64,000 bases of DNA from Bradyrhizobium niftali (GCF_004571025.1 NZ_SPQT01000027.1:62001-126000), one strand, 5' to 3'; positions 36,408-46,462 are shown, numbered from the stretch's first letter. The notes: generated by a model from the letters alone, not told the origin. Translations and numbers: made by a program.

Positions 36408-37379
36408 ATGCGTTTCAAAGGTCTGGATCTAAATCTTCTCGTCGCGCTGGATGCTCTAATGACTGAGCGCAACCTCAGCGCAGCGGCCCGCAAGATTAAT
36501 CTTAGTCAGCCGGCCATGAGCGCAGCTGTTGCCCGGCTGCGCTCCTACTTCCGTGATGAGCTGTTTGGGATGAGGGGGCGGGAACTTGTCCCGACCTCAC
36601 GCGCGGAAGGACTCGCAGCCCCTGTACGCGAGGCTTTAACGCACATCGATCTTTCAATTATCGCGCGGGACGTGTTCGATCCAGCTCGATCGAACCGGCG
36701 ATTCAGGATCGGCCTTTCTGATTTTATAACAGTCGTATTCTTCCGAAATGTCGTGGATCGCGTCGCGCGAGAAGCACCAGCCGTCAGCTTTGAACTGGTG
36801 GCGCTCACCGATGAGCACGATGAGCTTCTCCGCCGCGGCGAAGTCGATTTTGTTATCTTGCCGGAATTATTCATGTCCAGCGCGCATCCCAAAGCGGCCC
36901 TATTCGAGGAGAGACTCGTCTGCGTAGGTTGCCACACGAACAGCCAACTACTGCGGCGGCTTACATTTGATCGGTATACGTCGATGGGCCACGTGGCGGT
37001 TACGGTCAAAGGTGCGCGCAAGACGCCGGTCGAAGAATCCCTTTTACTCGATCTCGGTCTCAATCGGCGCATCGACATTCTCGTGCAGAGCTTCAGCATG
37101 ATCCCGCCCCTGCTGGTAGACACCAACCGCATAGGGACGATGCCATTAGGGCTCGTAAAGCATTTCCAAAGAACAGTGCCCCTTCGCATTGCGGAGCTCC
37201 CGCAGCCGTTCCCCGCCTTCACTGAGGCGGTTCAATGGCCCGTGCTTCACAATAGCGACCCGGAAAGCCTGTGGATGCGAGAGATATTGTTGCAGGAAGC
37301 TACCCGCATGGCAACTGGGCAAGAGGCCTCCATCATCTGCACTTCGGAACGGGCTGATACTGCCGGAGATTTCGCATGA
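36408..37379 (+). CDS. nodD2: NodD2, LysR-type repressor-like nod regulator
   Basis: 323 residues, close to NodD1 over its whole length (MRFKGLDLNLLVALDALMTERNLSAAARKINLSQPAMSAAVARL), with changes in the inducer domain (FIGLSDFITVVFFRNVVDRV-type region, VKGARKTPVEESLLLDLGLNRR). In B. japonicum NodD2 lowers nod expression at high cell density downstream of NolA. GATAAGAAGAC lies just before the ATG. Assigned D2 by position and the NolA-type promoter. Confidence 0.94.
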   Translation: MRFKGLDLNLLVALDALMTERNLSAAARKINLSQPAMSAAVARLRSYFRDELFGMRGRELVPTSRAEGLAAPVREALTHIDLSIIARDVFDPARSNRRFRIGLSDFITVVFFRNVVDRVAREAPAVSFELVALTDEHDELLRRGEVDFVILPELFMSSAHPKAALFEERLVCVGCHTNSQLLRRLTFDRYTSMGHVAVTVKGARKTPVEESLLLDLGLNRRIDILVQSFSMIPPLLVDTNRIGTMPLGLVKHFQRTVPLRIAELPQPFPAFTEAVQWPVLHNSDPESLWMREILLQEATRMATGQEASIICTSERADTAGDFA

Positions 37380-37938
37380 TCTGTCCCGCCGTTGTCGTAA
37401 GGACGTTCGCAAGATCTGTGAACCTCATATCCCAACGAATGTCTCAACGCATACAGTTTTGGCTCGCCTCGCTCGAATTCATGGTCGCTCTATCAAGAGC
37501 ATCGCAACAGGCGGCTATCATGACGACGTTGTGTAGGTCTTTCGCACGTGGCAATAGGCTCGACGTGCGAGCGGCGGGTCGGCCTGGTTTTAGAGCCAGG
37601 GACGTACGTTGCACCCGGCCGTTGGCCGCACCTGCATCGATACAGCAGAATCGGCGCTGGGCTGCCCTCGTCAACTCTCCGAATCAGCAGTGGCTCCCGA
37701 AGAGCGGAGACGCTTCAGCTTCTTCGGAAGCCGACCATCACGCACCGTGAGCGTGATGGTCATCGATCATGCACATGACCACGATCTCTTGCGCCATCGA
37801 GGCAAACATCGCGCACGCATGTTGCCCTGTCGCATCACATGGGAGTACATCGCATCTTCGTCGCTCCGCGCCGCGGGTCTGACTTCTTTTGGCCCCATCG
37901 CAGCCAAACGTCTTGACGACGTGCGCTGCCATGACGCA
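37380..37938. other. Intergenic between nodD2 and small protein gene
   Basis: No supported gene; several overlapping shadow frames. Confidence 0.4.
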
Positions 37939-38169
37939 ATGACAAACAAGGAGCTGAACTTGGAGCAATGCAGCGGCGTGTTCGATCCGGAAGAGCTTTC
38001 CGTCCTGGGACGCCTTTATGATAGTGCGATCACCGCGCTACCCCCATCGATGCGAAGTCCGGAAAATCGCACAGCAATCGCCAAACTCATCCTGGAGCGT
38101 ACAGCGGCTGGCGAGGCTCAACTGGCATGCCTGACGAACTTGTTGATCACCATTTCCCCTCAGGGTTGA
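37939..38169 (+). CDS. Small hypothetical protein, paralogue of the C-terminus of the gene at 44307
   Basis: 76 residues starting MTNKELNLEQCSGVFDPEELSVLGRLYDSAITALPPSMRSPENRTAIAKLILERTAAGE. The block (x)(D/P)EEL-x-LGRL(Y/F)D-A-ALP-x-R(S/T)P-N-IAKLIL-R is shared with the protein at 44307. That repetition within the island argues it is a real family, probably a small helical domain. No ribosome binding site is strong. It lies just before the nolA promoter. Function unknown. Confidence 0.6.
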   Translation: MTNKELNLEQCSGVFDPEELSVLGRLYDSAITALPPSMRSPENRTAIAKLILERTAAGEAQLACLTNLLITISPQG

Positions 38170-38244
38170 TCCCCCGCCATTCTGAGGATAGTCACCAGTC
38201 TCGCGCTGGAATGGAAGACGATCCAGCTAGAGCTTTGAAATAGC

Positions 38245-38275
38245 TTGAATCACACGTGACGTCAGGTTGTAGGCT
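38245..38275 (+). promoter_or_regulatory. MerR-type promoter of nolA (autoregulatory candidate)
   Basis: TTGAAT and TAGGCT are separated by 19 bp containing CACACGTGACGTCAGG. The first nolA ATG begins only 6 bp after the -10, so transcription from this promoter would start at or just after it. That gives a nearly leaderless message or favours later in-frame starts. B. japonicum nolA is known to produce three proteins from alternative starts and two promoters. Confidence 0.75.
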
Positions 38276-38280
38276 TTGAA

Positions 38281-39003
38281 ATGAACACCATGAGCAAAGC
38301 TACACCACGAAGGCGTCGATGGCGCATTGGCGAACTTGCAGAGGCGACCGGAGTAACGGTACGCACGCTGCATCATTATGAACACACCGGGCTCCTGGCA
38401 GCTTCAGAGCGCACTGACGGCGGCCACCGGATGTACGACCGCGAAAGTGTGCAACGGGTTCACCAAATTCGAGCGCTACGTGAGCTTGGCTTCTCCCTTG
38501 TCGAGATCCGTAAAGCTATGGAGGGCACGACCTCACTTATCGATCTTCTACGCAAACATTTAGAACGGATAGAACTTCAAGTCGCTCGAGCAACTCTGCT
38601 GCGAGATCGCTTGCGCAACATGACCATCGACAGTGATACCCAGGTGAGTGTGGATGAGCTGCCTGCCACCCTCAATGCCATGTCGCGGGTCGAGACGCAT
38701 AATCAGACGTCCCGATGCACCTGCAAGTTAGCTGCAGATCGCGAGGAGCGGTGGCGGCGGATCCGCGACGACCTGCGTGATTGTATGGATCGAGGCGAGC
38801 ATCCTTGCGGCGAGCGGGCAAAGGCTGTCGCAGTTGCAGCACGCTTGCTGATCGGCGAAATCGCTGGCGCCGATTCACGCGTTTCGATGATCCTGAAGGT
38901 ACTTGCACGATTAAGCGCCCCCCGTAGTCTGGCTGGTTGGGATCCCTGCCTCATGCAATATCTCGATCTGGCCCTTGGCGGGTTGGAGGATCAGCCGTAC
39001 TGA
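38281..39003 (+). CDS. nolA: NolA, MerR-family regulator of nodulation
   Basis: 240 residues. The N-terminal MerR helix-turn-helix and wing read RWRIGELAEATGVTVRTLHHYEHTGLLAASERTDGGHRMYDRESVQRVHQIRALRELGFSLVEIRKAME (residues ~15-82), with a helical effector part behind it (IDLLRKHLERIELQVARATLLRDRLRN). NolA restricts nodulation on certain soybean genotypes and acts with NodD2 in cell-density control. A second in-frame ATG lies at 38290. The promoter just upstream has the MerR 19-bp geometry. Confidence 0.94.
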   Translation: MNTMSKATPRRRRWRIGELAEATGVTVRTLHHYEHTGLLAASERTDGGHRMYDRESVQRVHQIRALRELGFSLVEIRKAMEGTTSLIDLLRKHLERIELQVARATLLRDRLRNMTIDSDTQVSVDELPATLNAMSRVETHNQTSRCTCKLAADREERWRRIRDDLRDCMDRGEHPCGERAKAVAVAARLLIGEIAGADSRVSMILKVLARLSAPRSLAGWDPCLMQYLDLALGGLEDQPY

Positions 39004-39153
39004 CGTCCTCCTGGCCGGCTCCGCACGGCATTGCCGATAGGCGCTCGTCGGCTCTGATGCGGGCCAACAGTTTTATGGACTAAACCGGACAGTCGTCGTG
39101 ACCTCGTCAATCCGCGCTCCCTGACGCACCGTCGAGGCTCATTCAAAACGGCC

Positions 39154-39184
39154 TTGAAACGCACCTAACGTCAAATTGTAAGTT
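39154..39184 (+). promoter_or_regulatory. MerR/NolA-type promoter element upstream of LivK-type gene
   Basis: TTGAAA and TAAGTT are 19 bp apart, spacer core CGCACCTAACGTCAAATTG. It lies about 120 bp before the start of the binding-protein gene at 39307, its only downstream candidate. Confidence 0.6.
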
Positions 39185-39306
39185 CTACCGTGGTCGCAAT
39201 CTGGCGACCAACACCAGCTTCGCTTTGACAGACAATCTCAACGTGTCGACACGTCTGATCACAGCTGCTGGCGATTACACTTCAGGTGAACATTGGGAGC
39301 TCTACA

Positions 39307-40416
39307 ATGTTAAATCGTTGTGCGCCTGCTGCGAGTGCAGCGCTTCTCTTCTGCGCCCTCGTCTCTGTTGCGCGCGGCTCCGACGTCAATATTGCCGTGG
39401 CTGGCCCAATGAGCGGAAGCAGCGCTGCGTTCGGCGCACAAATGCGCGATGGTGCAGCTGCGGCAGTCGAGGCGTTGAACGCTTCTGGCCTACTTCTCGA
39501 TACCAAGGTGATATTGACTGTCGCCGACGACGCGTGCGACCCGAAGCAAGCTGTCGCAGTCGCGAATAAGCTCACAACAGAGCGGGTCCGGTTGGTCGTT
39601 GGCCATTTTTGTTCTTCTGCGTCGATTCCGGCCTCCGAGATCTACGCCGAAGCAGGCATCATTCAGGTGTCACCCGGCTCGTCAAATCCTCAGCTAACAG
39701 AACGCGGCCTTGAGAGTGTCTTTCGGATCTGCGGACGCGACGACCAACAGGGCTTCGTTGCCGCCGAGCACATTCACCGGAACTACCCTAACGAGAAGAT
39801 CGCAGTGCTTGACGACAAGAGCACCGCAGGCAAGGGTATCGCCGACGTGGTTGAAGCACAGCTTCAGAGATTCGGCGAACAAGTCATTCGGCAAAGCTAT
39901 GTAGCCGGTGAAAAGGATTACAGGGCGCTGGTCTCAAGAATGAAGAAGGATCGGGTGCGCGTCGCCTATATCGGCGGCTATCATACCGAAATCGGATTGT
40001 TTGTACGCCAGGCGTCAGAAGCAAGAGCGGAACTTATGATCATGGCGAACGATCCTTTGATGACCTCTGAATTCTGGGCCATTACAGGCAGCGCCGGAAA
40101 TGGCACGTTGTTTACCTTCATGCCGGACCCCGCCAGGAATGCCAATGCGGCCGGCGTGGTGGCCGAACTCAAAGCATCCAACCTATCTGCTGAAGGCTAT
40201 ACGCTTTACGCCTATGCAGCCGTGCAAGCATGGGCAGAGGCGGTGAAGCGGACCGGCTCTTTCAATGCTGCGCGCGTCGCCAACGCACTTCGTTCATGGC
40301 CAATCGATACCGTGATTGGCCCAGTCCGGTTCGATGCAAAGGGAGACAATGCGGCTCCTGGTTTTCTGGTTTACCGCTGGCGAGACGGCCATGTTGAAAC
40401 TGTCGAGCAGAACTGA
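39307..40416 (+). CDS. LivK-type periplasmic substrate-binding protein
   Basis: 369 residues from ATG 39307, which has GGGAG seven bases upstream. Signal peptide: MLNRCAPAASAALLFCALVSVARG. The mature protein follows the branched-chain amino-acid binding fold (Peripla_BP_6): VNIAVAGPMSGSSAAFGAQMRDGAAAAVEALNASG, VLTVADDACDPKQAVAVANKL, VVGHFCSSASIPASEIYAEAGI, VAYIGGYHTEIGLFVRQASEA, LYAYAAVQAWAEAVKRTGS. No ABC permease or ATPase genes accompany it, so it either uses transporters elsewhere or has a sensing role. Preceded by a NolA-type promoter element. Confidence 0.92.
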   Translation: MLNRCAPAASAALLFCALVSVARGSDVNIAVAGPMSGSSAAFGAQMRDGAAAAVEALNASGLLLDTKVILTVADDACDPKQAVAVANKLTTERVRLVVGHFCSSASIPASEIYAEAGIIQVSPGSSNPQLTERGLESVFRICGRDDQQGFVAAEHIHRNYPNEKIAVLDDKSTAGKGIADVVEAQLQRFGEQVIRQSYVAGEKDYRALVSRMKKDRVRVAYIGGYHTEIGLFVRQASEARAELMIMANDPLMTSEFWAITGSAGNGTLFTFMPDPARNANAAGVVAELKASNLSAEGYTLYAYAAVQAWAEAVKRTGSFNAARVANALRSWPIDTVIGPVRFDAKGDNAAPGFLVYRWRDGHVETVEQN

Positions 40417-40459
40417 TTGGCATCAACGCCGTCTTCCCAAACCCAAAGTGATACGAGTT

Positions 40460-40609
40460 ATGAGACGCACTCAGGTCGTTGGAGCAGCGATACTCGCAAG
40501 CTCTCTCATACTTGCAGCCTTCGGAGCGTTTTTCGCGTTCGTTGCAGCGCTTGCAGAGCTACCCGACCTCGCCCTGACGGAGACGCTACGTCCGATGATA
40601 GACAAATAG
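40460..40609 (+). CDS. Small single-span membrane peptide (hypothetical)
   Basis: 49 residues starting MRRTQVVGAAILASSLILAAFGAFFAFVAAL, with one clear hydrophobic span after two arginines, then a short polar tail. It begins 43 bp after the binding-protein stop on the same strand and may be co-transcribed. Function unknown; ribosome binding site weak. Confidence 0.4.
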   Translation: MRRTQVVGAAILASSLILAAFGAFFAFVAALAELPDLALTETLRPMIDK

Positions 40610-40892
40610 TAGCCGTGCCGGGCTGATCTGGCTCGCGAGGCACAGGACCTCTGAAGCGAATAACGATGCTTCTGGTCGAGCATAACTCGCCTTTGGAGGC
40701 GGTTCGCGGACGTCTATCAACAACGCGGCGACGGCATTCGCATTCTCGTCACCCGCTCACATGGTGCAAGCCCAGATCCACGCACTCAAAGAAAAACGGT
40801 CTGACCGGTCAAATGACGAACGAGACCTCTTTGAGCGCAAAGGCACGAAGCAACCAGGACCCGCCATCTGACCGTAATCGGAGATTGATCGA

Positions 40893-41924
40893 GTGAAGAG
40901 TGGCCTTTCTTCAAGACTAAGGTGCGGCATTTTCGACCATTTGGATGACGACGGCCAAGATGCCGCACGACAATATGAAGATCGTCTCAAGCTGATCGAG
41001 GTCTGCGACTCGCTTGGCTTCTACGCTTATCACCTGGCCGAACATCACTGCACACCTCATGGCAGAGGGCCCTCGCCGCACCTGTTCCTATCAAGTGTCG
41101 CGCAGCGCACCCGGCGATTACGGCTCGGTCCGCTCGTACTGTTGCTCAACCTTTATCATCCATTGCGCGCATTCGAAGAGATCTGCATGCTTGACCAATT
41201 GAGCGGCGGCAGGCTCGAGGTCGGGATAGGCCGCGGCTCCCAGCCGATTGAATGGGGCTATTTCGGCATCAGTGCAGACGCCGCACCAAGTCGTTATGCG
41301 GAAGCCAGTGAAATCTTGAATATTGCGCTGAAGGGACACACACTATCTTATCAGGGAGACTACTTCGAGTTGAGCGACGTACCCTTAGCGTTGAGGCCCC
41401 ATCAACGTCCATATCCGCCCATCTGGATCGCAAGCAATCGGGCTGAGTCGGCGCAGTGGGCCGCGGCAAATGGCGCCAATCTGGCGTGCATAGGCCCCGC
41501 CTCTGTTGTCCGGAACGTTACGGACGCCTACCGTTCCCATCGACCCCACAACACAGCCGCACACGGCCGCGAGCCATTTCTCGGGCTGGCCCGCATGGTC
41601 GTGATTGCGAAGTCTGATCAGGACGCTCATGCGGCGGCCGAAACTGCGTATCGCCGATGGCTGGAGAGCTTTAAGTTTCTTTACGAGCTTAACGCCATTC
41701 CGACACCGCCCGCCCTTCCGCTGACCTTCGATGCAGCACTTGAGAGCGAATTGTGCGTCGTTGGAACGCCGGCTTCCGCCCGACAGGTCCTTCTCCAGCA
41801 GATGGAAGTGGCGGGTGCCAACTACTTGCTTTGCCAGCTTGCATTCGGAAACCTTCCGCTGGAGATTTCCCTATACACCGCAACCGCAATCAAAGCTGAA
41901 ATTCTCGATAGCTTTGGCGGATAA
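40893..41924 (+). CDS. LLM-class flavin-dependent oxidoreductase (luciferase-like)
   Basis: 343 residues from a GTG preceded by GGAG at nine bases. Bacterial-luciferase-like TIM-barrel proteins use reduced flavin to oxidise a substrate. Motifs: RLKLIEVCDSLGFYAYHLAEHHCTPHGRGPSPHLFLSSVAQRTRRLRLGPLVLLL, DQLSGGRLEVGIGRGSQPIEWGYFGI, and RPYPPIWIASNRAESAQWAAANG. The frame is intact. Possible flavin suppliers include the reductase at 9.9 kb. Substrate unknown. Confidence 0.92.
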   Translation: MKSGLSSRLRCGIFDHLDDDGQDAARQYEDRLKLIEVCDSLGFYAYHLAEHHCTPHGRGPSPHLFLSSVAQRTRRLRLGPLVLLLNLYHPLRAFEEICMLDQLSGGRLEVGIGRGSQPIEWGYFGISADAAPSRYAEASEILNIALKGHTLSYQGDYFELSDVPLALRPHQRPYPPIWIASNRAESAQWAAANGANLACIGPASVVRNVTDAYRSHRPHNTAAHGREPFLGLARMVVIAKSDQDAHAAAETAYRRWLESFKFLYELNAIPTPPALPLTFDAALESELCVVGTPASARQVLLQQMEVAGANYLLCQLAFGNLPLEISLYTATAIKAEILDSFGG

Positions 41925-42129
41925 TGTCTGCATTGGGGATCGTATGCTTGGCAAGTAGACCGACGCACTGAGGTTGTCCGAAGCTGGCTGCGATTTTGGG
42001 TGCCGTGTGCCCCGGGCGCGCAAGCTATCGTCAGCTTCAATGGCAGCGATCAAGCCGCTGGCTTTTCTGACTGCGCTACTTTCTTACTCGGACACTTGAA
42101 ACTCTGCTTTGCGAAGGGAATTCTTCGTT

Positions 42130-42459
42130 GTGAGTGCGCTTTACGCAATGAGCTTGGTCGGCATGGGCGGAACTGGCGGCGGTACCGTCTACGTCGGCAA
42201 CGGCAAGATTGTCGGCGTCGGCGCTGGAAACCTTCGCTATAGCGGCACCTACATCGAGCAAGCCGGCCGGATAAAGGGGACTGTCAACCTATATGCGCCA
42301 ACCGGCGGAACGCTGGTAACCGGCGCTCAAGTAACGGCAGACAGCAGATGGAGCCTGACGCTCGATTGGCCTGCCAACTTCTTAGATGGAAAGCCACAGG
42401 CCCTCATGGTTGAGGGTCATCCGGTGCACATTATTATGGAGAAAATCGGCGATATCTGA
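42130..42459 (+). CDS. GrlR-like small regulatory protein (hypothetical)
   Basis: 109 residues from a GTG (reading SALYAMSLVGMGGTGGGTVYVGNGKIVGVGAGNLRYSGTYIEQAGRIKGTVNL). The opening pattern, Y-x-x-x-x-x-G-x-G-G-G-x-V-Y-V-x-x-G-K-I-x-G, followed by Y-x-G-T-Y, is that of GrlR-type proteins: small beta-barrels known as negative regulators of type III secretion in enteric pathogens and common as orphans in rhizobia. The start is uncertain (TTG 42109 and ATG 42148 also possible). The assignment is tentative. Confidence 0.55.
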   Translation: MSALYAMSLVGMGGTGGGTVYVGNGKIVGVGAGNLRYSGTYIEQAGRIKGTVNLYAPTGGTLVTGAQVTADSRWSLTLDWPANFLDGKPQALMVEGHPVHIIMEKIGDI

Positions 42460-44306
42460 CTGCGAGGCGCTCCTATTTGGGGGCGAGCTTTGGATTAGGA
42501 AGTTCTTGCGAACCGCTTTATCAACTCATCCGCAACCGAACGCTCTTCGTCCGCTTCGATCTCGCGGGCCTTTTCAATGAAGGTCCGCGATTGCTCAAGG
42601 TCATCCGGCATCTGCGGGAGGCAGGAGCGGGTGTCTAGTCGCAGACGACACTCAATGGCCTTCTCTTCGGCTTATGGAGATCGAGGAGTTTTTCTGGCGC
42701 CTTCGTGACATCTAGCGTCCAATTTAGAGGTATTGGCCGGCGGTCGTTGCTGCGACCTTTCTGTCTTCTCAATCATGGCCGGTCATCAACGAAGCAGCAG
42801 GCTCCCCTAAAAAACCCATAAGCTCAGTGCACCAAGTCGGCCGGAAACAACTAACTGACCCGCTTTCGATGTAAGAGATGAGATTACGCGCGTGCGCGAT
42901 CCACGAACTGGATGCATCCCATCGACACTTTCGATTTTACCAATTTCAGCCAAATACCCATAAGTCGATCGCCGGTTTCCGGAAAGCACATTCCACGGAT
43001 GTCGTTTGAGCAATGAACCCATTTTACTTTCAGCATAGTCGCAGGGCGCTTCAAGGTTCTCGTGGCTGCATCGCCAACGACAGCCATCAATCTTTGGAAT
43101 CGACGCACGAGCGGCGTAAATGCGGTCAGATCGCTAATCGCAACGTCTGGCGCGTAATCTGTCGCGCTGGCGCCTCCCCCTTTGCAATCATACTAGGGCC
43201 GTCCAAGAAGATCGACTCTCACGCACACTGCTTGGCCAAGGTAAATGCGTGCGCTGCATAGAATTGGGCCAGGTGAACTGCCCGCTACACCGGTGAGGGG
43301 TGGACTTTTTGCCCTGACCAGGCGGGCAGCGCCGACCATCCGACGCTGTCGCGGCCTTCAAACAAAGCAGTCCGGTCAGCTATCTGACCAAGCTAAGTGC
43401 AACCCACATATCCTCCGGCGAAGACGAGGCACTGATGTCGACCCGTGTGATGAGACCAGCCTTGCGATTTTACTACCCACCCCTGTACGTGGTGTGATCG
43501 TGGATTCTCACTCTGCTCGCGTCCTCGGTCTTTCGTCGGGGGGCGGCTTCTACACCCATCGCCTACAGACTGACGCCACCCTATCTCATTCTATGCGCCG
43601 GCCCTCTTCGACCATATCCCGGCGCGGTTATCCCTTCTCTGCAATCCTTACATCGCCACCGGAACGAGGGGTGGACGCGATCTGGCGCTCTTGTCTCTTA
43701 TCGCGCCCCCCTTCCAGGAGCCAATCCGCCCCCTCGCCGGGCCAGGCATCGCCTGTCAACGAATGCAGAGAGAAACCGCAGACATGTGATGCGGATGTTA
43801 ATTCTAGGTTGCCTGGCATGAGCTGGGCCATAAACGTCTGGCATGATGATGAGACCGGTCTGGACCAGCTGACGGCGCGCCTTCAGCAACAGCTTCGTCC
43901 AGCGCCGAGCGCTCTTTGTGGCACTCTGCCTGGCAAGGCCTCCGGTTACGTCTGGATTGCTATGTCAGGCGACAAGCAATCGTGCAGCAGTTCGAGCCGC
44001 AATTCTCGACTTGCCGTCATCGCGGCGTCCCCGCCGGCTGGAGCTACTGCGACTGTCGACGCGCTGGATCGGCTCAATGGTCGAATCACATGACAGTTCA
44101 CAGCGTTCTCTGGTCGATTCCGCCTTTGCGCTCTCTTCGCGGCACATGCCTGCAACCCTCTCCCTTCGGCGACCGCGCGTGCGCACCTTGGCTTGTGCAG
44201 CAGCCATTCGTTCTTTCGCCGCGTCTGCGGTCTCGCGGCCGGGAAAGCACGACACAACCCTTACTCAGCCTGCTTCCTGCATTTAACTAACCTTGGAGCA
44301 AACACC
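42460..44306. other. 1.8-kb region without a supported gene
   Basis: A long plus-strand frame (43245-44093, 282 codons) is present, but its product is Ser/Arg/Pro-rich with no motif and competes with other frames, so I treat it as chance. Nothing else was recognised. Confidence 0.4.
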
Positions 44307-44684
44307 GTGGAACTTGACCCTTCCAATGCACGCGCAGAGGACCTCGAGGATCGCATCGACCTGCAACTCGACCTCGTGGCCGCCCTCGTACGCGAAGAAG
44401 GCAACGAGCTCGAAGCGGTCCGACTGCTAAACGCCCTGACAAACCAAATGATCATGGCGGAACTGGAGCTCGGGCAGCTCGGGGATGCCAAAACCGGGGA
44501 CCCCGCCCGCGACCAGCAAACGACGCGACTCTCGCGAGACCGTGGCGTTTACTACCCAGAAGACCTTCAGATTTTGGGACGCCTTTTCGATCAGGCCGTG
44601 GCGGCATTACCCGAAGTGCTCCGAACTCCCGCTAATCAAATGAAGATCGCGAAACTAATTCTGTCACGTGCAACAGTAGACTGA
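44307..44684 (+). CDS. Small acidic helical protein with paralogous C-terminal domain
   Basis: 125 residues from a GTG with GGAG eight bases upstream. The N-terminal half is highly acidic and helical (NARAEDLEDRIDLQLDLVAALVREEGNELEAVRLLNALTNQMIMAELELG). The C-terminal half (YYPEDLQILGRLFDQAVAALPEVLRTPANQMKIAKLILSRA) closely resembles the 76-residue protein at 37939. Probably a helical adaptor or regulator specific to the island; function unknown. Confidence 0.7.
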   Translation: MELDPSNARAEDLEDRIDLQLDLVAALVREEGNELEAVRLLNALTNQMIMAELELGQLGDAKTGDPARDQQTTRLSRDRGVYYPEDLQILGRLFDQAVAALPEVLRTPANQMKIAKLILSRATVD

Positions 44685-45365
44685 GCTTTCATTTGGGTTT
44701 CTCTGTGGTTGATGCCGCTTTTATTGAACGTTTATCGCTGGGCTGACTGCGATGGTCGTACGCGCCAGGGATCGGCGAACCGGTGTTTATGGGCTACCGT
44801 CCCGTAAGCGAGCCGGTTCCGCTGGCTTTTCCGAATCACAACTGTTCGCCACCACGCTCAAAAGCGGGAGCCCGCACCCAGAGCAGGAGGCCGCGAAGGG
44901 TCGAACAAAGAACGACGCCCCGCGGACACATGTCAGAAAGCAAACAAGCAGTGACCGGAAAACGCCACACGCTTCGATAAACGCGTCTTACCTAGAGACT
45001 GGGAAAGGAGGGGAACGATCCATTTTCGTCTTTACTCGTGATTGGCATGGCCCGATCTTCCGATTGCAGGAAGAAGAGCCTCAATTATCGACCGATACCG
45101 AGCAACAAGAGCACTTCGGCAACGAAGCCGCGCAAACAGCGCGAGCTCGTTTCAGCCGCTTCAGAATTATTCGAATGCGCCTGGCAATCCGACACGCGGG
45201 TCATCGGAACTTCAACAAACATCTGTAAATTCATTGAACATGGAGAGCAGCTCGATGTCCGAGCGTACTGCGGCTCTGATGTCTTACTAGCTGGGACAAG
45301 CCACAGACGCTCGGTTTGCTCTTGCGAAGGTACTTCCTTGTATCAGGACGGCGTGGAGTGTTGAG
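44685..45365. other. Intergenic, no supported gene
   Basis: Several frames (44752-45228, 45038-45364) overlap in different registers without family signatures. Confidence 0.35.
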
Positions 45366-45593
45366 ATGGATCAGCAGATGCAAGATGCTATCGTGAGCGT
45401 CGCATTTGATAAGGCCTGGCGCTTTGTTGAGAAGGATCCGTTGCTGGCGCATAATCGCAAGACGGTCCTCCATAGCCGGTTGTGCACTTTCCTTGAGTCT
45501 TCGATAAAGAAGGGCGAACGGAATACGTTGAATCTGGCTAACGCGGCGATACGCAGCTTGCGGGCTGAGCTGGCGCGGTCGACCGAGCAATAG
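45366..45593 (+). CDS. Small conserved hypothetical protein
   Basis: 75 residues, MDQQMQDAIVSVAFDKAWRFVEKDPLLAHNRKTVLHSRLCTFLESSIKKGERNTLNLANAAIRSLRAELARSTEQ. GGAG lies seven bases before the ATG. The order DAIVSVAFDKAWRFVEKDPLL, then ERNTLNLANAAIRSLR matches short proteins that recur in Bradyrhizobium genomes, from memory. Helical, soluble, function unknown. Confidence 0.7.
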   Translation: MDQQMQDAIVSVAFDKAWRFVEKDPLLAHNRKTVLHSRLCTFLESSIKKGERNTLNLANAAIRSLRAELARSTEQ

Positions 45594-46462
45594 GCGCCTG
45601 AACCCGCACTGCCACATAAGCTTGGCTTGTTGAGGGTCTTGGGAACCTTACGCGGCGGAAAACACCGGGGCAGAGCGTGGTGGAGCTTCCCCTCCAGTCA
45701 TGTTCAGCCCGTTGACGAGGAGCACATTCGCGACGACTATCGCCTATGCAGCTCTTATGGTGACCCCAGACCAGTCACCTGGAATCCAGTGCAAGTCGGC
45801 GACGAGGCGGGACAGCCGCGCTAATATTCGCTGGCGCCAGGAAGAGCCATACCGTTTCCTCTCCTGACTTTTGGCTCGGCACGAGATCCCGCAAGTTCAA
45901 GCAAGAGCCTCGTCAAGCACAGCCGCAGCGGCTCCTTGACACCCGTCGATCGAGGTCGAGGTTGAGGAACATCGTGCTAAACTTGCGATAGGTCCTGAGC
46001 CAGAGCGGTCCAAGCCTGCGATCGATCATCGCCGTATCACTCACGATTGCAAGCGGCAGCACGAGTCGTCCTGCCGGGGAAAGTGAGCCTGATCGCAAGA
46101 GACGCGTTCTGGATCAGCGGTCTTCATTTGCCGAACTCTCTAAACGAGCATGCCCGGGACGTGGTGGCGCAGCCTGGCTTTGTCGCTAGTCAGCGAAAGA
46201 GAGAGCCAAACAGCTCGTAGCACTGCGTCCCGTCACAGGCCATCATGAACGGATCGTATTCAAAGAATCATCTGCGCGAAGCGACCAGTGTCCCGGCCCC
46301 AGCATTTCGGTCGAGGCATGGAAAAGATGCGCGCTCCACAATCTGACGCGGCGTGCGATTGGGCTCATTTCTTTCGACGACATGTTGTGCGGCAGTTACA
46401 GCAATTCGCGATCTTATTGTTAAACGCACGGCGCCGGGGGGCATCGAAAGGAACGAACTCAA
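45594..46462. other. Intergenic, no supported gene
   Basis: About 870 bp with no recognisable gene; the end contains the promoter region of the porin-like gene. Confidence 0.35.

Noticed and set aside
43245..44093. 282-codon plus-strand open frame
   Set aside because: Composition is Ser/Arg/Pro-rich without motif, and competing frames of similar quality exist on both strands; judged a chance frame in GC-rich DNA.
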